A stretch of 47,163 nucleotides of DNA, taken from assembly GCF_027587195.1 (NCBI RefSeq), contig NZ_JAPDDP010000062.1, forward strand, positions 1 to 47,163, in the 5' to 3' direction. A program made the translations under genes and the position numbers. Of this stretch, positions 31,406-39,774 are shown piece by piece; within the stretch, counting starts at the first letter, position 1, and every line of letters starts with the position of its first letter. Origin of the DNA: Solirubrobacter phytolaccae (GTDB lineage: Bacteria > Actinomycetota > Thermoleophilia > Solirubrobacterales > Solirubrobacteraceae). Below the pieces are notes generated by a model. That model did not search any database. It had not been told where the DNA came from and saw nothing but the letters and a program-made list of their open reading frames with translations.

Positions 31406-31996
31406 GTGTCGACCGAGGAGCACGCCGTGCAGGACGCCGTCGCGGGGTGGGTACGCGTGGGGCGGCCGCTGAGCCGCCGGACGGACGCGACGCTCGTCCG
31501 GGCGGCGCAGGCCGGCTCCACGGAGGCGATCGACGAGCTGTTCCGCCGCCACTGGGGCGCGGCGCATCGCGCGGCCTGGCTGGTCGTGCGCGACGCGGCC
31601 GCCGCGGAGGACATCGCGCAGGAGGCGTTCCTGTCCGCGCTGCGCTCGCTGGACCGGTTCGACCGCCGCCGTCCGCTCGGCCCGTGGCTGCACCGGATCG
31701 CCGTCAACCGCGCGATCGACTGGTCCCGCGCGCGAGCGCTGCGCCCGGAGACGCCCGCGGACGCGGTGCTCGAGCCGGTCGCGAGCGCCGAAGACGGCGG
31801 GATCGGTGAGGACGTCGTGGCCGCGCTGGCCGCTTTGGGTCCCGAGCACCGCGCCGTCGTCGTCCTGCGCCACCTGCTCGGCTACACGCCGGGCGAGATC
31901 GCGGCGATGCTCGAGCTCCCGCGCGGCACGGTGAACTCGCGCCTGCGCAGGGCCCTCGACGCGCTCGCGGTCGCGCTGGACGAGGGCCCGGCGTGA
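31406..31996 (+). CDS. ECF (sigma-70 family group 4) RNA polymerase sigma factor
   Basis: 196 residues. Region 2 is seen in AAAAEDIAQEAFLSALRSLDRFD with the -10-binding helix, followed by PWLHRIAVNRAIDWSR; region 4 is seen in LGPEHRAVVVLRHLLGYTPGEIAAML with the -35-binding HTH and RGTVNSRLRRAL. There is no region 3 between them, which is typical of ECF factors. Start GTG 31406; the stop overlaps the GTG of the next gene (GTGA), pairing it with the probable anti-sigma factor. Confidence 0.93.
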   Translation: MSTEEHAVQDAVAGWVRVGRPLSRRTDATLVRAAQAGSTEAIDELFRRHWGAAHRAAWLVVRDAAAAEDIAQEAFLSALRSLDRFDRRRPLGPWLHRIAVNRAIDWSRARALRPETPADAVLEPVASAEDGGIGEDVVAALAALGPEHRAVVVLRHLLGYTPGEIAAMLELPRGTVNSRLRRALDALAVALDEGPA

Positions 31997-33081
31997 ACCG
32001 GGACGAGCTCGAGCGCGCGCTGCGCGAGGCCGACGTGCCCGACGCGGTCGGCGCGCGTGAGCGAGCGCGCCGGACGGTGCTCACCGCGCACGGCCAGCGC
32101 TCGCCGCGGCGGGCGCCGCGCGCCGCGCTCGTGTGGGCGGTCGTGGCGTGCGCGGTCGCGGCCGTGGTCTTCTCGGCCCGGGACACGCAGCCCGCGCGGG
32201 AGGTGCGCGAGCGGGTGCGCGACGTCTTCGCCGCGCCCACGCCGGCGCCGACCGCGGCCCCGGCGGCGCTCTCGGGCCGCGTGCTCGTCACCGAGGGCGA
32301 CGAGCTGTTCGTCGTCGCGCGTGGACGGCGGACGTCCCTCGGGCATTGGCGCGACGCGACGTGGTCGCCACGCGGGCTCTACGTCGCCGCCGCGAACGCG
32401 AACACGCTGGCCGCGCTCGACCCCACCGACGGCACGGTGCGCTGGAAGCTCGTCCACGCTGAGCAGGTGCGGTTCCCGCGCTGGGCGCCGGGCGGGCTGC
32501 ACGTCGCCTACCGGGCCGGGACCGCGCTGCGGATCGTGTACGGCAACGGCACCCACGACGTGCTCGCGGGCCGGATGATGGCGCCCGTAGCTCCCGCCTG
32601 GCGCCCGGGCCATCCGCGCACCCTGGCCTGGGCCGGCTACGACGGGACGGTCACGGTCGAGGACGCCGACACCGCCAAGGTCCTGTGGTCCTTCCGGTCG
32701 AGCCAGGTGCGGCAGCTCGCGTGGTCGTCCGACGGGCGGCGGCTGCTCGTCGCGGGCCGGCGCGACGGCACGATCCATGACGTCGTGACGGGCGCTCGCG
32801 CGCGCGTGCGCGTGGACGGGAAGATCGTCGCCGCGGCGTTCGGCCGGCGGCTCGCGCTCGCGGTCTTCCACGACGGCCGCACGAGCGTGCGGGTCAACGG
32901 GGAGACGGTGCTCAGCGCGCCGGGCCGGCTGCGCAACCTCGAGTGGTCGCCCGACGGCCGCTCGCTGCTCGCCGCCTGGCCGGGCGCCGACCACTGGCTC
33001 GTCGTCCGCGGCCGCGAGGTCAGCGCCGTGCGCCACCGCTTCGGCGGCGCCGGACGCGTGCGCGGCTGGGCTACTCCGTGA
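31993..33081 (+). CDS. probable membrane anti-sigma factor with extracytoplasmic beta-propeller
   Basis: 362 residues: a short cytoplasmic N-terminus (~1-44), one membrane helix (ALVWAVVACAVAAVVF, ~45-60), then a C-terminal domain with at least four WD40/PD40-like repeats (WSPRGLYVAAAN, WAPGGLHVAYR, WSSDGRRLLVAG, WSPDGRSLLAAW). Four-base overlap with the ECF sigma gene and this topology suggest an anti-sigma factor sensing an outside signal. No zinc-binding HxxxCxxC motif is seen, so the sigma-binding mode is unclear. The 3' end overlaps the convergent OsmC gene by 11 bp. Confidence 0.78.
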   Translation: MNRDELERALREADVPDAVGARERARRTVLTAHGQRSPRRAPRAALVWAVVACAVAAVVFSARDTQPAREVRERVRDVFAAPTPAPTAAPAALSGRVLVTEGDELFVVARGRRTSLGHWRDATWSPRGLYVAAANANTLAALDPTDGTVRWKLVHAEQVRFPRWAPGGLHVAYRAGTALRIVYGNGTHDVLAGRMMAPVAPAWRPGHPRTLAWAGYDGTVTVEDADTAKVLWSFRSSQVRQLAWSSDGRRLLVAGRRDGTIHDVVTGARARVRVDGKIVAAAFGRRLALAVFHDGRTSVRVNGETVLSAPGRLRNLEWSPDGRSLLAAWPGADHWLVVRGREVSAVRHRFGGAGRVRGWATP

Positions 33082-33640
33082 CGCTCTCGACGGTCAGCGC
33101 GACGCCGTTGGTGATCATGTCGAGCACCGCGGAGCGCTCCTGGGCGCGCTCGACGAGCGTGCGGAGCCGATCGGCGGACGCGTCGCCCGCGACCCGCACG
33201 GTGACGCGAATCTGCGAGGTGCCGTTGCGGACGTCGTCGTCGACGCCGAAGCACCCGCGCACGTCCATGTCCGCCTCGATCGTGGACTCGATCTCGGTCA
33301 GGCGGATCTTGCGCGCCGCCGCGCAGTAGGCGATCGTCGTCGTCAGGCAGGCCACGACCGCGTGCAGCAGGTACTCGATCGCGCTCGGCCCCGTGTCGGT
33401 GCCGAGCAGCACCGTCGGCTCGCCCGAGTCGACGACGAACGCCTCGCGGCGGCTGTCGTCCTCCCGGCCCGCGCCGTAGAAGCCCTGCATCCGCGAGCGG
33501 TTGTGGGCGCCGTTGATCCAGCGGTTGGTGGCGCGGAAGGTGAACGCGCCGAGGGCCGGCTGCTCACGGATCGCGTCGATCGTGGCGAACAGCTGCTGCG
33601 TGTCGACGCCGTTGCGGATCGTGGAGATCATCTGCGCCAT
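33071..33640 (-). CDS. OsmC/Ohr family protein
   Basis: About 189 residues. Family landmarks: GAFTFRATNRWINGAHNRS, FVVDSGEPTVLLGTDTGPSAIEYLLHAVVACLTTTIAYCAAARKI and a C-terminal ERSAVLDMITNGVAL. One Cys sits in the VACLTTT helix where the family usually has a peroxidatic Cys. Such proteins reduce hydroperoxides or have unknown thiol roles. I use ATG 33640; an upstream ATG (33661) and a downstream one (33631) are alternatives. Confidence 0.9.
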   Translation of the reverse strand: MAQMISTIRNGVDTQQLFATIDAIREQPALGAFTFRATNRWINGAHNRSRMQGFYGAGREDDSRREAFVVDSGEPTVLLGTDTGPSAIEYLLHAVVACLTTTIAYCAAARKIRLTEIESTIEADMDVRGCFGVDDDVRNGTSQIRVTVRVAGDASADRLRTLVERAQERSAVLDMITNGVALTVESVTE

Positions 33641-33700
33641 ACGGGCAGTGCATCGCGTCACGGTTGGGCGGCGCTATACCGCCGGGTAAACGACTGGTAG

Positions 33701-35746
33701 CTACCGCTCGACCGTGAACAAGCGCCACTCGCGGGACGCGCCCGCCAGCGGCAGCTCGACCGCGCCGCGCTCGGAGAACTCGATCCCGCTGCCGGCGACG
33801 AGGTCCTGCACGGTCGACGTGGCGAGGATCTCCCCCGCCGCCGCCGCGCGCGCCACGCCCGCGGTTATCTCCAGCGCGGGCCCGGTCAGGCGCCCGTCCA
33901 CGAGCTCGCACTCGCCCGTGTGCACGCCCGCGCGCAGGTGCGGGATCGCCTCGGCCAGCGCGGACGCGCAGCGGACGGCGCGCGCGGGCCCGTCGAAGCT
34001 CGCGCGGAAGCGACCGGGCGGTGCGTCGAGCGGCTGGCCGCGGAAGCGGGCGAGCGCCGAGCGCGCGACCGCGAGGTCCGGCTCCGGGACGTCGGCCTCG
34101 AGCACGGTCGTGAGGATCAGGTTCGGCTCGGCGTGCTGGGCGCGCAGGTCGGTGAGGAAGTGCTCGATCGCCTCCAGCACCGCGCCCTGGTCGCCTTCCC
34201 ACGGCAGGTGGTCGGAGCCGGGCGCCTCGACGACGTGCGCGCCGGGGAGCCGCGCGCCCATGTAGCGGCTCGCCTCGCGCAGGTACTCCTGCGCCCGGTA
34301 GACGACGAGCGACGGGACGCGGACGGTGCCGAGCGCGTGGCGGACGTCGATCTCCTCGTTCATGTCGGTGATCGCCGACACCGCCGCGGGCGACGCGCCG
34401 CGCACGAGGTAGGACGTGTACCAGTCGATCGCGGCCTCGTCGGTGGCGATCGACGGCGCGCGCTCCTGCAGGAACCGCTCGGTGGCGTAGCGGCCCCACT
34501 GCTCGGCGGTTGGACGCAGCCAGCCGTCCTGCTCCGCGCGGCGGCCGATCGGGTAGTCGGGCGCCCAGTTGCGCCGCGCGTACGCGCCGAGCGTGACCAG
34601 TGCCTGCGTGCGGTCCGGGTGCGTGGCCGCGAACAGCGTGCACATCGGGCCGCCCTCGCTGACGCCGACGACCACCGCACGTTCCGCGCCGACCGCGTCC
34701 ATCACCGCGCGCACGTCGTCCATCCGCTCCTCGAGCGAGGCGATCCCGAGCACGCGGTCGCTGAGGCCGGTGCCGCGCTTGTCGAACAGGATCAGCCGCC
34801 CGAGCTTCGCGAGCCCGCGGTAGAAGGACGCGAGCGCCGGCCACTCCCAGCCCGGCTGGAACGAGCAGATGAAGCCGTGGACGAAGATGATGTCCAGCGG
34901 GCCGTCGCCGACCACCTGGTAGGCGATCGAGTAGCCGCCGACGCTCTGCACGTAGCGGATCGGCTCGACCTTGAGCGCCACGGCCTCCTCGGACGTCTCG
35001 GTGCGGCCGTCGAGCGTGGCGTCCTGGCGCAGGATCCGGCGTTCGAGCTCCCGCATCCGCGCGGACGGCTCCAGCCCGAGCTGCTCGTTCAGCGTGTCCC
35101 GGTAGGCGTGGTAGACGGCGAGCGCGTCGGCCTCACGGCCCGAGCGGTAGAGCGCGACCATCAGCTGCGCGCGCAGCCGTTCCCGCAGCGGGTTCGCGGC
35201 CACGTGGCTCTCGAGCTCGCCGACGAGGTCCGCGTGCCGACCGAGCGCGAGGTCCGCGTCGACCCGGTCCTCCACGCACACCTGCAGTCGCTCGCGCAGG
35301 TGCGCGGACTCCACGATCGCGAACGGCTCGTTGAACTCGGCGAGCGCCGGTCCGCGCCACAGGTCGAGCGCGGCCGCGAACCGGTCGGCCGCGGTGCCCG
35401 CGTCACCGTGATCCAGCGCCTGCCGGCCGGCGCGCCGCAGTCGCTCGAACCGGTCCAGGTCCAGCGCCTCCTCCGGCAGCTCCAGCGCGTACCCCGGCGA
35501 CCGCGTGTGCAGCGTCCCCGGCGGCAACGCCTTGCGCAGCGCGGACACGTGGATGTGGACCATCTTCACCGCCGACTCCGGGACCTCGTCGCCCCACAGG
35601 TCGTCCACCAGCTGGTCCACCGACACCGTGCGCCCCGCGTCCAGCGCGAGCCGCGCCAGCAACGCCCGCGGCTTGCGCCCGCCCAGCTTGAGCGGCGCGC
35701 CCCCACCATCCACCACCTCGAGCGGTCCCAGCAGCCGGAAGTCCAC
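33701..35746 (-). CDS. SARP/BTAD regulator fused to an alpha/beta hydrolase and a degenerate nucleotide-cyclase domain
   Basis: 681 residues in three parts. Residues 1-95 are a winged-helix OmpR/SARP DNA-binding domain (LGGRKPRALLARLAL), and ~96-245 are the helical BTAD. Residues ~265-530 are an alpha/beta hydrolase with nucleophile Ser363 in GVSEGG and a candidate His513 in SDHLPW. Residues ~541-681 match the C-terminal half of class III nucleotidyl cyclases (ASFDGPARAVRCA, HTGECEL, LVAGSGIEFSERG), but the metal-binding FTDIVGST and AGDG motifs have become TTVLEADV and APPGR. The cyclase part is therefore probably inactive and perhaps a sensor. Confidence 0.88.
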   Translation of the reverse strand: MDFRLLGPLEVVDGGGAPLKLGGRKPRALLARLALDAGRTVSVDQLVDDLWGDEVPESAVKMVHIHVSALRKALPPGTLHTRSPGYALELPEEALDLDRFERLRRAGRQALDHGDAGTAADRFAAALDLWRGPALAEFNEPFAIVESAHLRERLQVCVEDRVDADLALGRHADLVGELESHVAANPLRERLRAQLMVALYRSGREADALAVYHAYRDTLNEQLGLEPSARMRELERRILRQDATLDGRTETSEEAVALKVEPIRYVQSVGGYSIAYQVVGDGPLDIIFVHGFICSFQPGWEWPALASFYRGLAKLGRLILFDKRGTGLSDRVLGIASLEERMDDVRAVMDAVGAERAVVVGVSEGGPMCTLFAATHPDRTQALVTLGAYARRNWAPDYPIGRRAEQDGWLRPTAEQWGRYATERFLQERAPSIATDEAAIDWYTSYLVRGASPAAVSAITDMNEEIDVRHALGTVRVPSLVVYRAQEYLREASRYMGARLPGAHVVEAPGSDHLPWEGDQGAVLEAIEHFLTDLRAQHAEPNLILTTVLEADVPEPDLAVARSALARFRGQPLDAPPGRFRASFDGPARAVRCASALAEAIPHLRAGVHTGECELVDGRLTGPALEITAGVARAAAAGEILATSTVQDLVAGSGIEFSERGAVELPLAGASREWRLFTVER

Positions 35747-35841
35747 GGCCGCAAGCTACCGGCTCACGGTAAACGCCTGCCAGCCGTTTACCGGACACCT
35801 ACTGGCCGTTGGCCGCCATCCGCTCCACTTGCACCCTCCCC

Positions 35842-36303
35842 ATGTCCCGCTCCTACCGCCAAGCCCTCAACGCGACCGTGACCGGCGTGACCATCGTCAC
35901 CACCCGCGTCGCCGGCCGCCCGTTCGGCGAGACCGTCACCGGCTTGAGCTCACTCTCCGACGAACCGCCGCTGCTGCTCGTCACCGTCACGCCCGCGCTC
36001 GCCACCGCGATCCAGACCCGCGGCGAGTTCGCCGCCAACGTGCTCGGCGACCACCAGGCGGACCTGGCCGAGACCTTCCGCGGCGTCGAGCCGACGTTCG
36101 CCGCCCGATACTGGTGGCCAGTCTCCGGCGGCGGCCTGCCGCGCCTGCACGGCGCGGCGGCACGCTTCGAGTGCGAGGTCGAACGCGTGCACGCGGCAGG
36201 CGACCACGTGCTCGTGATCGGCGCGGTCAAACGCGCCGTACGCGGAGCGACGATGCCGCTGGCCTACACACGCCAGGGCTACACCGCGCCGCTCGCGGCC
36301 TGA
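35842..36303 (+). CDS. flavin reductase-like, FMN-binding split-barrel domain protein
   Basis: 153 residues: the N-terminal RQALNATVTGVTIVTT and VTGLSSLSDEPPLLLVTVTP are typical of the DIM6/NTAB flavin reductase family, with FAANVLGDHQADLAETF after them. These bind FMN and reduce flavin with NAD(P)H, often for a partner monooxygenase; none is nearby. I place the start at ATG 35842, where family similarity begins. No Shine-Dalgarno is seen. Confidence 0.88.
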   Translation: MSRSYRQALNATVTGVTIVTTRVAGRPFGETVTGLSSLSDEPPLLLVTVTPALATAIQTRGEFAANVLGDHQADLAETFRGVEPTFAARYWWPVSGGGLPRLHGAAARFECEVERVHAAGDHVLVIGAVKRAVRGATMPLAYTRQGYTAPLAA

Positions 36304-36565
36304 ACGGCGAGCACACCCACTGCCGCCGCGTCAAGCAAACTCGCGCTTCGCGGCGAGCCCGCTTGACCCGTCGGGGCGGGTGCGCTCATGTGCCAATGAG
36401 CCGGGTTCCCCGGACTGTGGAACGCGTTGCGTTCCCGTCGGGCGATTCGCGAGGGCCGAACACCCCCTCGTGGGGTCATCCGTCACTTGACGCCCCTGAG
36501 GGGGGTCAACTGACGGATCACTGCAGGCGCCCGACGGTGCGGTCAGCCGTTGCCGTTGCCGAGCG
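36304..36565. other. 262-bp intergenic region rich in inverted repeats
   Basis: No credible gene. Between the convergent flavin reductase gene and fliI it holds a perfect GGAACGC-GTT-GCGTTCC hairpin (36419-36435), a CCCC/GGGG hairpin (about 36463-36475) and a 41-nt palindrome. It probably serves to stop transcription from both sides. Confidence 0.6.
36478..36518. terminator. 41-nt near-perfect palindrome, probable bidirectional terminator
   Basis: ATCCGTCA / TGACGGAT outer arms, then TTGAC / GTCAA and CCCC / GGGG inner arms, with only a C-C and a G-G mismatch. It lies 48 nt after the fliI stop. No U-tract, so a protein-binding palindrome is possible. Confidence 0.5.
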
Positions 36566-38032
36566 TCAGCTCGGAATGTGCAACGGCGGAATCGCGTTGT
36601 GCAGCGGCATGCCGCCGTTGCCGCCGGCCGGGTCGACGACGTAGCCGGTGACCACGGGCGCCTCCCATGTGCCGGAGAGCTGGGCGAGCTGGGCCAGGGT
36701 CGCGTCGGCGGACTCGGCCGAGGAGGGCTCGCTGGAGAGCTGCTTGAGGAAGCCGTCGATCGGGCCGCGGGCCTCGATGGCCGCGTCGATCTGGGGGTCC
36801 GAGCCGGGCTGGTAGGCGCCGATCGAGATGAGGTCGGCCTTTTCCTTGTAGGTGGCCATGAGCTTGCGGACCTCGTTGCCGGCCGCGCGCACGTCGGGGG
36901 TCGTGATCTCGGTGACGAGACGGGAGACGCTGGCGAGGACGTCCACGGCCGGGTAGTGACCGGCGTGGGCGAGGTGGCGCGAGAGCACGATGTGGCCGTC
37001 GAGGATGCCTCGGACGGCGTCGGCGATCGGCTCGTTCATGTCGTCGCCGTCGACGAGCACGGTGTAGAGCGCGGTGATCGACCCGCTCGGCGAGGTGCCG
37101 GTGCGCTCGAGCAGCTTCGGGAGCATCGCGAAGACGGACGGGGTGTAGCCGCGCGTGGCGGGCGGCTCGCCGATGGCCAGGCCGACTTCACGCTGGGCCA
37201 TGGCGAAGCGCGTGACGGAGTCCATCATCATCATCACGTTCTTGCCCTGGTCGCGGAAGTACTCCGCGATCGCGGTGGCCGTGAACGCGGCCTTCAGACG
37301 CACGAGCGCCGGCTGGTCGGACGTGGCGCAGACGACGACGCTCCGCGCGAGGCCCTCTTCGCCGAGGTCGCGCTGCATGAACTCGAGCACCTCTCGACCA
37401 CGCTCGCCGACCAGGCAGATCACGTTGATCTCCTCCGAGGTCGACCGGGCGATCATGCCCAGCAGCGACGACTTACCCACGCCGGAGCCGGCGAAGATGC
37501 CGATGCGCTGGCCGCGCCCGCAGGGCACGAACGCATCCAAGGACCGCACGCCGAGCGACACGCGCTCATGGATGCGCGGACGCGAGAGCGGGTCCGGCGG
37601 CGACTGCTCGGCCGGGTACCACTTGGAGTGATCGATCGGGCCCTTGCCGTCGAGCGGGTTCCCGAGGCCGTCGAGCGCGCGACCCAGCAGGGCGTCGCTG
37701 ACGTCGACCTTCAAGGGCTGGCCGGTGGCGACGACCTTCGAGCCCGGGCCGATGCCCTTGGGCTCGCCGAGCGGCATCAGCAGCGTGCGGCCCTGGCGGA
37801 AGCCGACGACCTCGGCCGGCACCGTGGCGCGGCCACGGCCGGTCTCGATCATGCACACCTCGCCGACCTCGGCCTCGAGGCCCGTGGCCTCGGTGATCAG
37901 GCCGATCAGGTCGATCACACGGCCGGTACGACGATGCAGGTCCGCCTCGCGGATCGCGAGCGTGGCCTCGTCAAGCAGGTCTTCGTCGGCAGCGCCGACC
38001 GCGTCGAGCGCGCTCTCCATCAGCGAGAACAT
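36566..38032 (-). CDS. fliI: flagellum-specific export ATPase FliI
   Basis: 488 residues, F1-beta-like. Walker A is AGSGVGKSS (181-189); the Walker B region reads NVMMMMDSVTRFAMAQREVG; ERGREVLEF and GEPPATRGYTPSVFAMLP are FliI-type. The C-terminus ends in a Gly/Asn/Pro tail. It energises substrate unloading in the export apparatus with FliH and FliJ. It is the last gene of the flgB-flgC-fliE-F-G-H-I unit; fliJ, normally next, is 6 kb away. Confidence 0.98.
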   Translation of the reverse strand: MFSLMESALDAVGAADEDLLDEATLAIREADLHRRTGRVIDLIGLITEATGLEAEVGEVCMIETGRGRATVPAEVVGFRQGRTLLMPLGEPKGIGPGSKVVATGQPLKVDVSDALLGRALDGLGNPLDGKGPIDHSKWYPAEQSPPDPLSRPRIHERVSLGVRSLDAFVPCGRGQRIGIFAGSGVGKSSLLGMIARSTSEEINVICLVGERGREVLEFMQRDLGEEGLARSVVVCATSDQPALVRLKAAFTATAIAEYFRDQGKNVMMMMDSVTRFAMAQREVGLAIGEPPATRGYTPSVFAMLPKLLERTGTSPSGSITALYTVLVDGDDMNEPIADAVRGILDGHIVLSRHLAHAGHYPAVDVLASVSRLVTEITTPDVRAAGNEVRKLMATYKEKADLISIGAYQPGSDPQIDAAIEARGPIDGFLKQLSSEPSSAESADATLAQLAQLSGTWEAPVVTGYVVDPAGGNGGMPLHNAIPPLHIPS

Positions 38033-38064
38033 CTGAGGTCTTATCGGCGGCGCAGCGGGAGGCT

Positions 38065-38721
38065 TTAGGCCGACTTGGCAGCCGACTTCGCGGCCGGCTT
38101 GCCGGGCGAAGACTTGCCGAGCGCGGCCGCGACGACTTCGCTGGCGCGCTCGAGCTTGGTCTCGATGCGCGCGTCCACGTCACCCACGGGCGTGCGCACG
38201 ATGCACCCGCCGCGGCCGACGCGCCGCTCAGCCTCGATAACGCAGTGGTCGATGCCGCCGAGCGTGGCCTTGAGCTCCTCGGCCGCGCCCTGGACGATCT
38301 CGAGATCCTCCGGGTTGACCATGACGATGACCCGCTCACGCTCGACGATCCCGCGCAGCGCGCCCTGGACGGAGTCCAACACCCGCTCGGGCTCGACCGA
38401 CAGCGCACCGGCGAGCACCTTCGAAGCGAGCGCCATGCCCAGCTCGACCGCGCGGAGCTCGAGCTCGGAAGCGGTGTCCGCCTGCGCGGCACGCACCTCC
38501 TCGGTGGCCGCACCCAGCGCGGCGAGCGCGGGAGCGAGCGCCTCGAGCGCCTCGTGGCGACCGGCCGCGTAGCCCTCCTCGAGGGCCTGGCGGCGGATCT
38601 GGTCGGCCTCGGCGCGAGCCTCGGCCAGCACGTCCATGACGGCGGCGGCCTGATCGACCGGCGACATCGCCGGCTGGATCGGGTCGAGCGTCTCGAAGTC
38701 GTATTCAGCGACGAAGCCCAT
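38065..38721 (-). CDS. fliH: flagellar assembly protein FliH
   Basis: 218 residues: an N-terminal helix with spaced Ala/Glu/Arg repeats (AEARAEADQIRRQALEEGYAAGRHEA, the usual FliH pattern), a central coiled coil and a C-terminal V-ATPase E-like domain (GGCIVRTPVGDVDARIETKLE). The last ~15 residues are Lys/Ala/Ser repeats. It regulates FliI. It starts 2 bp after fliG. Confidence 0.93.
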   Translation of the reverse strand: MGFVAEYDFETLDPIQPAMSPVDQAAAVMDVLAEARAEADQIRRQALEEGYAAGRHEALEALAPALAALGAATEEVRAAQADTASELELRAVELGMALASKVLAGALSVEPERVLDSVQGALRGIVERERVIVMVNPEDLEIVQGAAEELKATLGGIDHCVIEAERRVGRGGCIVRTPVGDVDARIETKLERASEVVAAALGKSSPGKPAAKSAAKSA

Positions 38722-38723
38722 GA

Positions 38724-39770
38724 CTACACCAGCGCGTCGTCGCCGGACCCGCCACCGCGGGAGATGACGATGGCGCCGGCCTCTTCGAGACGCCGGACGA
38801 CACCCACGATGCGGCCCTGGGCCTCTTCCACCACACGCTTGCGCTGCGGCGGCTGGAACTGGATCTCCTCCTTGAGGAGCTCGGCGCCACGTTCGGACAT
38901 GTTCCCGAAGATCTTGCCCGCAACTTCGTCGTTGACGCCACGAAGTGCGATCGCGAGGTCCTTCTGGTCGACCTCCTTGAGCACCATCTGGATCGAGCGG
39001 TCGTCGAGCTTGACGACATCCTCGAAGGTGAACAGCAGGAGGCGGATCTCCTCGGCCAGCTCGCCGTCGGCCTTGGCCAGCTCGTCGAGCACGTTGCGCT
39101 CGGTCGTCCGGTCGGAGCTGTTGAGGATGTCGGCCAGGGACTTGACGCCACCGGCGGCCGCGTACTCCTGCGAGCCGACGGCCGACAGACGCGAGCGCAT
39201 GACGGTCTCGACGTGCGAGACGACCTCCGGCCGGGTCTCGGCCATCAGCGCGATCCGCAGGGCCACGTCGGCCTGGATCTCCGGGTCGATGTCCGACAGC
39301 ACCTGGGCCGCGAGCATCGTGTGCAGGTTCGAGACGACCAGCGCGATCGTCTGCGGCGACTCGTTGCGCAGGAAGACCACGATCTGCTCGGCCGGCGTGC
39401 GGCGCAGGAACTCGAACGGGCGGCGCTCGATCGTCGCCGCGAGGCGGCCGATGATCTCCTCCGCGCGATCCTCGCCCAGCGAGCGCATGAGCACGCTGCG
39501 GGCGTAGTCCACGCCACCCTCGGCGAGGTAGTCCTCGGCGAGGACCGACTCGACGGCTTCCGTGATCACGTCACGGCACACCTCGGTCGGGATCTTCTGG
39601 GCCTTGGCGAGCTCCAGGGAGAGGGCCTCCACCTCGGTCTCGCCGAGGTACTTGAAGATCTCGCCCGCCCGCTGCTCGCCGATGGCGACGAGCAGGGCGG
39701 CGGCCTTCTGGATGCCCTTGAGGGAGGAAGCCGTGATCTCCGGCTTCTCGAGGTCTCTCAGCGCGGCCAT
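38724..39770 (-). CDS. fliG: flagellar motor switch protein FliG
   Basis: 348 residues with three domains: FliGN (GIQKAAALLVAIGEQRAGEIFKYL), FliGM (EQIVVFLRNESPQTIALVVSNL) and FliGC carrying the torque helix region (DDRSIQMVLKEVDQKDLAIALRG). FliG contacts FliF, the missing FliM, and MotA. It follows fliF by 4 bp and precedes fliH by 2 bp. Confidence 0.98.
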   Translation of the reverse strand: MAALRDLEKPEITASSLKGIQKAAALLVAIGEQRAGEIFKYLGETEVEALSLELAKAQKIPTEVCRDVITEAVESVLAEDYLAEGGVDYARSVLMRSLGEDRAEEIIGRLAATIERRPFEFLRRTPAEQIVVFLRNESPQTIALVVSNLHTMLAAQVLSDIDPEIQADVALRIALMAETRPEVVSHVETVMRSRLSAVGSQEYAAAGGVKSLADILNSSDRTTERNVLDELAKADGELAEEIRLLLFTFEDVVKLDDRSIQMVLKEVDQKDLAIALRGVNDEVAGKIFGNMSERGAELLKEEIQFQPPQRKRVVEEAQGRIVGVVRRLEEAGAIVISRGGGSGDDALV

Positions 39771-39774
39771 CTGA

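Noticed and set aside
30558-36560. The block between fliI and fliJ as a mobile element
   Set aside because: No transposase, integrase, terminal inverted repeat or target duplication could be found; base composition looks like the rest.
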